A stretch of 22,270 nucleotides of DNA from Chloroflexota bacterium (GTDB lineage: Bacteria; Chloroflexota; Limnocylindria; Limnocylindrales; CSP1-4): positions 1 to 22,270 of the forward strand of contig DAIERN010000003.1 of NCBI GenBank assembly GCA_027346765.1, given 5' to 3'. Positions 1 through 6,615 of this stretch are shown piece after piece. Under the pieces are notes generated by a model, which saw only the letters and a program-made list of their open reading frames with translations, ran no database searches and had not been told where the DNA came from. Every line of letters begins with the position of its first letter. The stretch's first letter is position 1. Made by a program: the position numbers and the translations under genes.

Positions 1-794
1 GCGAGGAGGGCGGCGACCGCCAGGTGGAAGACCTGGATGGCATCGGAGCCGGCCTGCAACTGGAGCCACTTGACCGCGCCCAGCACGCCGAACCAGACGC
101 TGAACGTCTCGCCATTGGCGCGCCATGCCTGGCGACCGAAGTAGGACATGGCCGCGACCGTGTAGATGGTGTAGCCCACGAAGAAGAGTCCGAGCGACCG
201 GCCACCCTCGATCCGGGCGACCAGCTCCAGCCAGACGACGACGATCAGACCGGCTACCGCCGGCCATTTGCCCAACGCGGCCGGATAGGGCGAGGGCTGC
301 CCGCCCGAGATGCGCAGCCGCCCGGCGAGCCATCCCAACATGGCGTGGATCGTCGAGAACGGGTCGATCCAGGACCAGACCGGTCCGCCCAGGGCGCTGA
401 CGAGCGCCAGCCCGACCCACCCGTAGACCCACAGGAAGAGAGATGCGACATCGGCGTCGCTCGACCCACCGCTCAGCGCCTGGACACAGATCCACAGCCA
501 CGCGAGCAGGCCCATCGCCTGGAGTGCCACGCGCAGCCAGCGCGGCACCGTGCGCGTCGTTCCGACAACCTGCGTCCTGGGCGCCGGCGCGTTGCGCAGC
601 ATGACGAAGACGAACGACATCGCCACCGCGAGCGCCGCGCCACCCACGTAGACCACCAGTGGCAGCGGCGCTTCGTAGCGCTCGTTCAATTGGTGGGCAA
701 GGGCCACGCCCGGCCACGCAAGGAGCAGCGCCGATCCGCCGGCTGCGCCCGCGAGCAGGGTCAGCCAGGTGCGGCCGCGGCGAAGTTGGTGCAT
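1..794 (-). CDS. Multi-pass membrane protein, C-terminus cut off by window edge
   Basis: The minus-strand frame is open from an ATG at 794 to the window edge (264 codons) and has no stop, so the gene is partial at its 3' end. The first ~33 residues are a basic N-region, a hydrophobic core and an ALA-H signal-peptidase-like site. About six hydrophobic segments follow, with a conserved-looking WSWIDPF stretch after the third. The layout (a signal peptide, a short stretch starting AHQLNERYEAPLP, then helices) resembles actinobacterial and chloroflexotal membrane proteins often auto-labelled fenitrothion hydrolase (FedB-like). That resemblance is from memory and says little about substrate. The gene lies 59 bp behind the oxidoreductase on the same strand and may be co-transcribed, although a TACGGT box sits 7 nt before the ATG and GGTGAG could serve as a ribosome site. 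The long plus-strand reading frame over this region is the shadow. Confidence 0.8.
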   Translation of the reverse strand, partial: MHQLRRGRTWLTLLAGAAGGSALLLAWPGVALAHQLNERYEAPLPLVVYVGGAALAVAMSFVFVMLRNAPAPRTQVVGTTRTVPRWLRVALQAMGLLAWLWICVQALSGGSSDADVASLFLWVYGWVGLALVSALGGPVWSWIDPFSTIHAMLGWLAGRLRISGGQPSPYPAALGKWPAVAGLIVVVWLELVARIEGGRSLGLFFVGYTIYTVAAMSYFGRQAWRANGETFSVWFGVLGAVKWLQLQAGSDAIQVFHLAVAALL

Positions 795-853
795 CGCGCT
801 CACCGTATCGAAAGTCGCTGTGAGATGTCTGCGCGCAAAGCGCGTGGCGGCGA

Positions 854-1738
854 TCAGGCCAGCTCCACCCCGGCCGCCTGCGCGTCCTCTGCCCATCGTT
901 CGAGCGCCTCGTCTGAGTCAGCGGCATCGCGCACCAGGGCGATGACCCGGCTGATGCCCAGCTCGCGATAGCCGGCCAGCAGCTCGACCCGCGCCGGGCC
1001 GGCGTCAGTGATCTGTTCCCACCAGGTGTGGACCGACACCGCGAGCGACGCCGGATCGCGGCCGATCTCCGCGCAGCGTGCCCTGATGACCGGCAACGCG
1101 TCCTTGACCTCGGCCGGCGTCAGGCCATCGAGGTTGAGTTCGTCCGCGTAGCGCGCCGCGAGCCGCCAGGTCACGTTGGGGCCGTTCCCGCCGACCAGGA
1201 TCGGGATGCGCGGCTGCTGCACCGGCTTGGGGACGTTGATGGCGCCGTCCACGTGAAGATGCTCGCCGGCAAAGGTGGCGCGGTCGTCGGTCATCATCGC
1301 CCGCGCGACCTCGAGCGTCTCCTTGAGGATGGCCAGCCGCTCGGGCGCATCGGGAAAGCCGTAGCCATAAGCGCGCCACTCGTCGCGCTTCCAGCCGGCG
1401 CCCAGTCCCAGCTCGGTGCGGCCGGCGCTGATGGCGTCGAGGGTCGAGATCATCTTCGTGGTCAGCGCCGCGTTGCGATACGCGGCGCACAGCACGATGT
1501 GGCCCAGGCGGACGCGCGACGTTTCCGCGGCAAGCGCCGCGAGCGAGGTGAACGCCTCGAAAGTAATTTCAAGCGTCGGCCGCGGCACGGTGTGGAAGTG
1601 ATCGAACAGCCAGATCGATTCAAATCCCAGCGCCTCGGCCTGCTTGGCCACGGAGCGCGTTCGTTGCCAGGCGTCAACTGCGCTCCAGCCCTTGAATTCG
1701 CCCGTCCAACCCTGCGGAACGATCACGCCGATTTTCAT
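854..1738 (-). CDS. LLM-class (luciferase-like) F420-dependent oxidoreductase
   Basis: This 294-residue protein is a single TIM-barrel of the bacterial luciferase-like family, whose members use reduced F420 or FMN to oxidise or reduce small organic substrates in the cytosol. Family signs are the N-terminal MKIGVIVPQG strand, the GFESIWLFDHF segment near residue 40, the LGAGWKRDEW loop following the ISAGR helix, and IPILVGGNG in the barrel's C-terminal half, followed by ARYADELN. The family is usually 280-350 residues, so this is full length. The ATG at 1738 is supported by GGAGG seven nt upstream (1746-1750). It is the first of three members of this family in the window. The substrate cannot be read from sequence, and whether the cofactor is F420 or FMN is inferred from similarity only. 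Confidence 0.93.
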   Translation of the reverse strand: MKIGVIVPQGWTGEFKGWSAVDAWQRTRSVAKQAEALGFESIWLFDHFHTVPRPTLEITFEAFTSLAALAAETSRVRLGHIVLCAAYRNAALTTKMISTLDAISAGRTELGLGAGWKRDEWRAYGYGFPDAPERLAILKETLEVARAMMTDDRATFAGEHLHVDGAINVPKPVQQPRIPILVGGNGPNVTWRLAARYADELNLDGLTPAEVKDALPVIRARCAEIGRDPASLAVSVHTWWEQITDAGPARVELLAGYRELGISRVIALVRDAADSDEALERWAEDAQAAGVELA

Positions 1739-1745
1739 ACTGGCG

Positions 1746-1750
1746 CCTCC
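1746..1750 (-). promoter_or_regulatory. Shine-Dalgarno GGAGG of the F420-type oxidoreductase
   Basis: GGAGG on the minus strand, 7 nt before the ATG at 1738. It shows that this organism uses conventional Shine-Dalgarno initiation for some genes, in contrast to genes here that have none. Confidence 0.75.
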
Positions 1751-1781
1751 AATTCACGCTGCACTAGACTTAATGAGCCTT

Positions 1782-1797
1782 TGGCGACATTTCGCCA
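1782..1797. promoter_or_regulatory. Candidate operator: palindrome between divergent genes
   Basis: TGGCGA-CATT-TCGCCA is a perfect 6-bp inverted repeat with a 4-nt spacer. It lies in the 83-bp space between the oxidoreductase (minus) and the small basic protein gene (plus), where a repressor could control either direction. No regulator gene lies next to it, so the cognate protein is unknown. It could also be chance. Confidence 0.35.
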
Positions 1798-1821
1798 TAA
1801 ACACCAGCGAGGCATGAACCC

Positions 1822-2145
1822 GTGAGAATCCGTCAGGTCGATGTTTCCATGTTAGATAAGCCAAAGCCGGCCGCGAAACCGCGCGCCTTGAGCCCCAAGG
1901 CCTTGGCGCGCGAGCGGCAGCACCGCCAATTGGTGCACATGCTCGGCCAGATTACTGATCCCAAGGCGGTCTTCGAAGTGCGGCTCGGCCGCGAAGAGAA
2001 GGCGCTGACAATGCGCCAGCGGATCATGAAGGCGGCCCAGGAGGCAGGCAAAGACGTCGTCGTGCGCAAGTCGCCCAACGGCTGGCTGGTCGGCATGGCG
2101 ACGCCTGAGCGACGCTCAAAGCGCGGCCGCCGCAAGAAGGCCTGA
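1822..2145 (+). CDS. Small basic protein of unknown function
   Basis: A 107-residue protein, very rich in Lys/Arg and with a strongly basic tail (RRSKRGRRKKA). Its centre (about residues 35-95) reads as a compact domain: a helix with QHRQLVHMLGQI, a segment with FEVRLGREEKALTMRQRIMKAA, then a strand-like VVVRKSPNGWLVGMA. I do not recognise a family. The charge suggests nucleic-acid or ribosome binding, which is only inference. The GTG at 1822 has GAGG ten nt upstream (1809-1812); an in-frame ATG at 1849 is an alternative that would remove nine residues. The stop codon overlaps the apparent CTG start of the ArsC-like gene (CTGA), so the two are probably translated in a coupled fashion. Confidence 0.72.
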   Translation: MRIRQVDVSMLDKPKPAAKPRALSPKALARERQHRQLVHMLGQITDPKAVFEVRLGREEKALTMRQRIMKAAQEAGKDVVVRKSPNGWLVGMATPERRSKRGRRKKA

Positions 2146-2522
2146 CGCCCAATCAACCGCCGGCCGAGGTACAGCTCTTCGGCCGGCGGGACTCACGCGA
2201 CACGCAGAAGGCGCTGCGCTTCTTCAGCGAGCGCCGCGTCAAGGTCAACTTCGTCGACATCGGCGCGAAGCCCATGGCGCCCACTGAGCTGAAGCGGTTC
2301 TGCGATCGATTTGGCGCGGTCAACCTGTTCGATACCGGTTTGCGCGCCTACCGCGACGCCGGATTGGGTTATCTCAGCATGTCGCCTGACGGCGCGTGCG
2401 AGCGCTTGCTGCGCGAGCAGCGCCTGATCCGCTTGCCGCTCGTGCGCGCCGGCAGTCGGCTATGGGTGGGGCCATGTGAAGCTGATTGGCGCGACTGGCT
2501 GAGCGCACCCAGAGATCAGTAG
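2142..2522 (+). CDS. ArsC/Spx-like thioredoxin-fold protein, apparent CTG start, no catalytic Cys
   Basis: From VQLFGRR at codon ten onward this reads as an ArsC/Spx-type thioredoxin fold: first strand, helix DTQKALRFFSERR, strand VKVNFVDI, then KPMAPTELKRFCDRFG, and a late LIRLPLVRAGSRLWVG strand resembling the family's RPLV segment. Homology begins well before the first ATG (2274), so that ATG cannot be the true start. In-frame codons are open back to 2109 with no ATG, GTG or TTG. The only near-start is CTG at 2142, overlapping the previous gene's TGA, which gives 126 residues. The usual Cys at the start of the first helix is Ser (GRRDSRDT), so classical arsenate-reductase chemistry is unlikely; the only Cys residues lie later. 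The stop overlaps the convergent SpoIID gene's stop by 7 bp. An assembly frameshift fusing it to the upstream gene is an alternative. Confidence 0.72.
   Translation: MTPNQPPAEVQLFGRRDSRDTQKALRFFSERRVKVNFVDIGAKPMAPTELKRFCDRFGAVNLFDTGLRAYRDAGLGYLSMSPDGACERLLREQRLIRLPLVRAGSRLWVGPCEADWRDWLSAPRDQ
2157..2189 (+). other. Strong stem-loop at the start of the ArsC-like coding region
   Basis: Arms 2157-2167 (CCGCCGGCCGA) and 2179-2189 are perfectly complementary over 11 bp, with an 11-nt loop that can add one G-U and one G-C pair. The stem begins 12 nt after the apparent CTG start codon. No T-run follows on the plus strand, so it is not a normal intrinsic terminator for that strand. Confidence 0.6.
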
Positions 2523-4321
2523 GCGTCCGTGGTGGCGGGCGCCCAGGGAATGCTCGCGTCGACGAAAGAGCTGGTTGCCACGAGCGTCACCGCTGCCGAG
2601 CCCGCGGTCTGCGATGCGCGCAGCCACTGGAACGCGGTGTTGCCGCCCGACTTCTTCACCAGCAGCACATCGCCCAGCCCGTCCGGATTGACGTCGATGC
2701 CGGACACGTTGACCTCATCGGGAAAGCCCACGTTGTCCAGATGGGCCATCTTCTGCTGAGTGCCAAAGCCCGGCGAATTGACAGCGGCGGTGGCGCCGAA
2801 GATGTCGATGCCGTTGTCTTTCTTGACGACCACGACGACATCGGCACGGCCGTCGCGGTTGAAATCGGTCAGTGTCCATTCGGGTGTCGGCGTCAGCCAA
2901 TTGGGGTTGTTGAACCACTGCGCCGCGACGTCCAGGCCAGTGCCCGGTACGTTGGTGCACGGCCCCCAGTAAGTGAACGTGTCGCCGGCTGGGTCGACGC
3001 AGGACGCAAATGAGGGTGCGACGGAGAAAGTCGTACCCAGTGTCTGATCCCGAATGACGAGGTCCGCCCGGCCATCGCCGGTGACGTCCGCGGCGGCCGC
3101 CTGTTGGATGCTCAGGTCGAGCGCGCCGCGCCACCAATCGACCGGCGCGTTGAACGTGCCGCTCGACGTGCCGCGCATCACCACGAGCGTGGCTGGCTCA
3201 TCGGGGAGCGGCGCAACCGGAGTCGAGCGCAGCAGGCCCACGTCGACCAGCAGGTCGCCGTCGAAGTCGCCCACCAGCATCCGGTCGGTGGGAGCGCCGC
3301 TGGGCAGGCTCTGCGTGGTCGCGTCGTTGTAGCCCGTGCCGTTGGCGATGGCCACCGCGATCTTGCCGGTGTTGAGCAAAACCACGAGGTCCTTGCGGCT
3401 ATCGCCGTTCACATCGCCCAGGCCTTGGCCGGCGATCTTTGCCGGATCGATCGACAAGTTGCCGGTGACCGGATCGGCAAAGCCACCGTCGTTGCCGGCA
3501 TAGAGGTGATAGACGGTCTTGCCGTTGGCTCCCGGCGTCAACACGCCCAGGTCGCCGTAGTAGGTCGGCAGGCTGTTGGCGTCGGGATCGTCGAGGATGT
3601 CGTGAATACGCGGGTCCACGATCAGCACGTTCGGCTCGTAATAGCGGCGCTGGGCCTCTTCGTAGCTGAGCCCCTTCACGATGCAGTCGCCCAGGCTCTT
3701 CTGCTTGATCCTGAAGGCGTCGGCGTCGGATCCGCAGGGTTTCTTCTTACCTGAGCGGTAGCCCGTCAGGAAGAAGCGACTTTTTTGCTTCTTGACGACC
3801 CACTTGCGCAGCGTCATGGGCCAGGTCTCAGCCATCGCCTGGAGCTGTGCGGCTGACGGGACATTGGCCGTGATCCACTCGCCGTTGACCAGGCGCACGG
3901 GCTTGTAGATCTGGTCGGCCGTGGTGTCGCGCACGTCGTAGCACTGAGTCGTGGTCGTGCCATCTTCATTGGCGATCGTCACGGTGCCGCCGCGCCAATG
4001 CATGGTGTAGTACCAGCCGTACTCCTTCACCGCGAGAGCGCCCATGCGGAACCAGATTGGCCCGCGCGGCCCGGAAGTGGAGTATTCGGCAGCCTCGACG
4101 GTGCCCACATAATCCCAGAAGGGGACCACCGCCACTGTGCCAGCGTTGGGACCGCGGCTGAGCCGGACGCGGATCTCCGTGGGCGGGTGGAATTCATCGG
4201 TCCAGCCGGTGCACTGTGGCGGCGGATTAGCGGCAAAGGTCACGGCCGTGCCGGCTGAGCCGAGCATGCCGACGACGAGCACGCTGATAAGAACCCACGC
4301 GCTGGGACGCGGATAAGGCAT
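2516..4321 (-). CDS. Secreted SpoIID-domain protein with FG-GAP/VCBS-type repeats
   Basis: A 601-residue exported protein. Residues 1-30 form a signal peptide (hydrophobic core VLISVLVVGMLG, then AVTFA-AN). Residues ~48-235 match the SpoIID/LytB pattern, a family that in Bacillus acts on cell-wall glycan: FWDYVGTVEAAE, ALAVKEYGWYYTMHWRGG, CYDVRDTTADQIY, a later RFFLTGYRSG and CGSDAD. Residues ~300-555 carry five FG-GAP-like calcium-loop motifs (DVNGDSRKD, DFDGDLLVD, DVTGDGRAD, DFNRDGRAD, DVNPDGLGD), as in beta-propellers that bind partners outside the cell. The frame is open to a GTG at 4435 overlapping the SRPBCC stop. I prefer the ATG at 4321 because it places the signal peptide at the N-terminus, and the extra 38 codons have low GC3 and contain a hairpin. 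No good Shine-Dalgarno is visible. The role is probably cell-wall or surface interaction. Confidence 0.85.
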   Translation of the reverse strand: MPYPRPSAWVLISVLVVGMLGSAGTAVTFAANPPPQCTGWTDEFHPPTEIRVRLSRGPNAGTVAVVPFWDYVGTVEAAEYSTSGPRGPIWFRMGALAVKEYGWYYTMHWRGGTVTIANEDGTTTTQCYDVRDTTADQIYKPVRLVNGEWITANVPSAAQLQAMAETWPMTLRKWVVKKQKSRFFLTGYRSGKKKPCGSDADAFRIKQKSLGDCIVKGLSYEEAQRRYYEPNVLIVDPRIHDILDDPDANSLPTYYGDLGVLTPGANGKTVYHLYAGNDGGFADPVTGNLSIDPAKIAGQGLGDVNGDSRKDLVVLLNTGKIAVAIANGTGYNDATTQSLPSGAPTDRMLVGDFDGDLLVDVGLLRSTPVAPLPDEPATLVVMRGTSSGTFNAPVDWWRGALDLSIQQAAAADVTGDGRADLVIRDQTLGTTFSVAPSFASCVDPAGDTFTYWGPCTNVPGTGLDVAAQWFNNPNWLTPTPEWTLTDFNRDGRADVVVVVKKDNGIDIFGATAAVNSPGFGTQQKMAHLDNVGFPDEVNVSGIDVNPDGLGDVLLVKKSGGNTAFQWLRASQTAGSAAVTLVATSSFVDASIPWAPATTDAY

Positions 4322-4370
4322 GCGCGGCAAAGTACCTTCGGTGTCAGCCGTGGTCCCTATGCCAATGGGT

Positions 4371-4396
4371 CCAGCCAAACGGGACCATTTGGCTGG
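4371..4396 (-). other. Stem-loop in the leader of the SpoIID gene
   Basis: CCAGCCAAA and TTTGGCTGG form a perfect 9-bp stem with an 8-nt loop, in the 110 bp between the SRPBCC stop and the ATG at 4321. A neighbouring GGTCC/GGACC pair (4368-4372 with 4382-4386) offers an overlapping alternative fold. There is no T-run, so it is more likely a leader or processing hairpin than a terminator. Confidence 0.5.
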
Positions 4397-4431
4397 TCGC
4401 GAGCGGAAATTGAGAGTGCGCTGAAGCCGGT

Positions 4432-4926
4432 TCACGAGGCGGCACCAACCGATGCGGCGGCCGTCACAGCCTCGGCGGCGTGCGCCTCAGCGCGCGTGCG
4501 CAGCGCCTCATTCATCTGGGCGAAGCCGAGCCTGGTCGCGGCGAGCCGTGCGCGCGCGTAGAGCGGCACCAGCCAGCCGGAGAAGGTCTCATCCTGGACG
4601 AAGCGGACGCGGCCCGGCGCGATCTCCTCGAGCCGGTAGCCGTGCTCGCCGGAAAACAGCGCCCGGCTGACGAAGGTGGCCCGCCAGCGCAGCTCGTTGG
4701 GTGGCGCCCAGGCGAGGATGATCGGCCGCATGACGACGGTCCGGCCGCCGGGCGGGCGCGTGTGGATGCCAATCCTGCGGCCCACGCGCGGCTGTCCGAC
4801 CACGCGCCGGATGTGCGGATTCCACGCCGGATAGGCGTCGAAATCAGTCAGCACGCGCCACACGATCTCGAGTGGAGCGCGGATTTCGATCGCGCTGCGA
4901 ATTGTTCGCGTTGTACGTAGGTCCAC
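4432..4926 (-). CDS. SRPBCC (START/polyketide-cyclase-like) domain protein
   Basis: A 164-residue protein that is a single SRPBCC helix-grip fold, a hydrophobic-cavity domain found in lipid- and polyketide-binding proteins and in many uncharacterised small proteins. The pattern is RSAIEIRAPLEIVWRVLTDF near the N-terminus, YPAWNPHIRRV, strands with ELRWRATFV, EHGYRLEEIAPGRVRFVQDETFSG in the middle, and the long C-terminal helix ending in an Ala-rich tail. The frame is open to a TTG at 5010, but the extra 28 codons have much lower GC3 than the body. GTG at 4926 has GGAG nine nt upstream and starts right before the first strand, so I chose it. It is followed on the same strand by the SpoIID gene. 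The ligand is unknown. Confidence 0.85.
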   Translation of the reverse strand: MDLRTTRTIRSAIEIRAPLEIVWRVLTDFDAYPAWNPHIRRVVGQPRVGRRIGIHTRPPGGRTVVMRPIILAWAPPNELRWRATFVSRALFSGEHGYRLEEIAPGRVRFVQDETFSGWLVPLYARARLAATRLGFAQMNEALRTRAEAHAAEAVTAAASVGAAS

Positions 4927-5069
4927 GCACGGCTTCTCCGGTGACGACGGATCGGAGGCAACGGCACCCTCTCGACCGACTACTCGGCTCGGCCCAACTT
5001 TACCCGACAAGACCCCCCTGATGCGAATCTGGCAGGCCCGCCACGCTCAGCCGCGCGGGCTCGTCGCGC

Positions 5070-5594
5070 TCAACGGGGGATACGCGCCTCGATCCTGCCG
5101 CCGGCGATGCGCACCGGGTAGTAGTGCAGCCGGCGGACGCGTGTCGCGGCTCGAGCCATGGCCTTCAGATCGGTCGGTTCGGGCTTGGGCGCCGAATCGG
5201 ACGGTGTCCAAGGCGCGTGGTAGCCGCCGTCCGCGTCGAGCCCGCCGGTGGTCGGGAACTGCACGATGCTGCTGTCGCACAGGTCAAAGCGGCCACGGTG
5301 CAGCGGGCACGCGACCACGCAACCGTCGAGCGTCCCCAGCGACAGCGGTGCGGACATGTGCGGACAGCGGTCGTCGATGACGCAGATGCCATTTTCGCCG
5401 TGCACGAGGAGCAGGTCGAGGTCGCCCCGGGTCACGCGCAGCATGCGGCCGGTGGGCAGGTCGGCCAGATCCGCCAGCGGCTCGAAATCGGCCGCGCCGG
5501 CGCCAATGGCAACCAGCCCATCAGGGATGGCCATCACGCGCGCGTCCACAGCGGTCATACCGGTGATGTTATTGGCGACGGTGTCCCAGAACAT
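5070..5594 (-). CDS. Rieske [2Fe-2S] ferredoxin-like protein
   Basis: A 174-residue protein with one Rieske domain: C77-P-H79, 16 residues, then C96-P-L-H99. This CxH-x16-CxxH set ligates a [2Fe-2S] cluster through two Cys and two His. The domain spans about residues 38-115; the tail after ~130 (KPEPTDLKAMARA onward) is not typical of a plain ferredoxin, and there is no oxygenase catalytic domain. It is probably a soluble electron carrier for an oxygenase or reductase. It is divergent from the second F420-type oxidoreductase with only 14 bp between the start codons if ATG 5594 is used. A TTG at 5609 and an ATG at 5558 are alternative starts, and none has a clear Shine-Dalgarno. A working link to the neighbouring oxidoreductase is possible but unproven. 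Confidence 0.87.
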   Translation of the reverse strand: MFWDTVANNITGMTAVDARVMAIPDGLVAIGAGAADFEPLADLADLPTGRMLRVTRGDLDLLLVHGENGICVIDDRCPHMSAPLSLGTLDGCVVACPLHRGRFDLCDSSIVQFPTTGGLDADGGYHAPWTPSDSAPKPEPTDLKAMARAATRVRRLHYYPVRIAGGRIEARIPR

Positions 5595-5608
5595 GTGACC
5601 ATGTATCA

Positions 5609-6568
5609 ATGCGCTTCGCGCTCATGACCGAGCCCCAGCAGGGGCTGACGTACGCGGAGATCCTGGCCCTCGCCCGCGCGGCAGAGGACGCTGGCTTCGA
5701 AGCGTTCTTTAGATCCGACCACTACGCCAGCTTTCCCGGCGGCGCGGGCATGCCGACCACAGATGCCTGGACCACGCTCGCGGGGCTGGCGCGCGAGACG
5801 ACGCGCATCAACCTGGGCGTGCTCGTGTCGCCGGTCACCTTCCGCGCACCGGGCAACCTCGCCAAGGTCAGCGCGACCGTGGCCGAGATGAGCGGCGGCC
5901 GCGTCGAGGTGGCGCTGGGGGCCGGCTGGAACGTGCCCGAGCATCACCTGCACGGCTTGGCGTTCCCCGACGTGCGCGAGCGTTTCGACATGCTCGAGGA
6001 GCAGCTCGCGATCATCCACGGCCTGTGGTCGGAGCCCGACGGCTGGAGCTACAGCGGTGCGCACTGGCAGGTGCGCGACTCGCTCTTCCGGCCGCGGCCG
6101 CTGGCGTCGGCCGGCCGCAAGCACCCCAACCTGATCGTGGGTGGCGAGGCGAAGCCGCGCATGGCGGCCCTGGTCGCGCGCTACGCCGACGAGATCAACA
6201 TAACTTCAGCGACGCCTGCGTCGGCCGCGGTCGGCTACGCGCGCGTCAGTGATGCCTGCCGCGCGATCGGCCGCGACCCGGCGAGTGTGACGCGCTCGGC
6301 GATGACCGGCGTGCTCGTGGGCCGCGACGGGGCCGAAGTTGAGCGTCGCGCCCAGGCGCTGCTCGACGCTGTTGGCCGGGCCGGCGGCGTTGACGCGGAG
6401 AGCTGGCTAGCCGAGCGGCGCCGGCGCTGGATCTTCGGCACGCCCGAGCAAGCGCGCGCCCGCGTGGCCGACCTGGCCGCCGCGGGCGTTGAGCGCGTGA
6501 TGCTCCAGACATTCTTGCCGCGTGACCTGGACATGGTTGCGCGACTGGGCGAGATCTTCCTGTCCTAA
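5609..6568 (+). CDS. LLM-class F420-dependent oxidoreductase (second copy)
   Basis: A 319-residue luciferase-like TIM barrel. It starts MRFALMTEPQQGL, a common opening of one LLM subgroup, and continues with GFEAFFRSDHY, INLGVLVSPVTFR, GRVEVALGAGWN, HPNLIVGGEAKPRM and ARYADEIN, the expected order of cofactor-site segments. It differs clearly from the first copy at 854-1738, so the two are distant paralogues and not a recent duplication. The ATG at 5609 has no Shine-Dalgarno, so the message may be leaderless or nearly so. It shares a very short divergent control region with the Rieske gene and converges on the exporter gene, with 47 bp between stops. Substrate unknown; F420 versus FMN use is inferred. 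Confidence 0.93.
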   Translation: MRFALMTEPQQGLTYAEILALARAAEDAGFEAFFRSDHYASFPGGAGMPTTDAWTTLAGLARETTRINLGVLVSPVTFRAPGNLAKVSATVAEMSGGRVEVALGAGWNVPEHHLHGLAFPDVRERFDMLEEQLAIIHGLWSEPDGWSYSGAHWQVRDSLFRPRPLASAGRKHPNLIVGGEAKPRMAALVARYADEINITSATPASAAVGYARVSDACRAIGRDPASVTRSAMTGVLVGRDGAEVERRAQALLDAVGRAGGVDAESWLAERRRRWIFGTPEQARARVADLAAAGVERVMLQTFLPRDLDMVARLGEIFLS

Positions 6569-6615
6569 CTCCGCAGCGACGCCTACCGGCTGCTGCTGCG
6601 CGTCGTCCTTGCGGG

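Noticed and set aside
24..971. 315-codon open frame on the plus strand
   Set aside because: Composition is Arg/Gln/His-rich without any domain. The minus strand carries a convincing membrane protein and the end of the F420-type oxidoreductase over the same bases.
2157..2189. Stem-loop as an intrinsic terminator
   Set aside because: On the plus strand it lies within coding sequence and has no T-run. On the minus strand only TTGATT follows, 330 bp beyond the SpoIID stop, which is too weak and too far to call.
4322..4435. N-terminal extension of the SpoIID protein to GTG 4435
   Set aside because: GC3 is about 60 percent, against the strongly GC-biased body; the signal peptide would be buried at residue 47, and the region holds a perfect hairpin.
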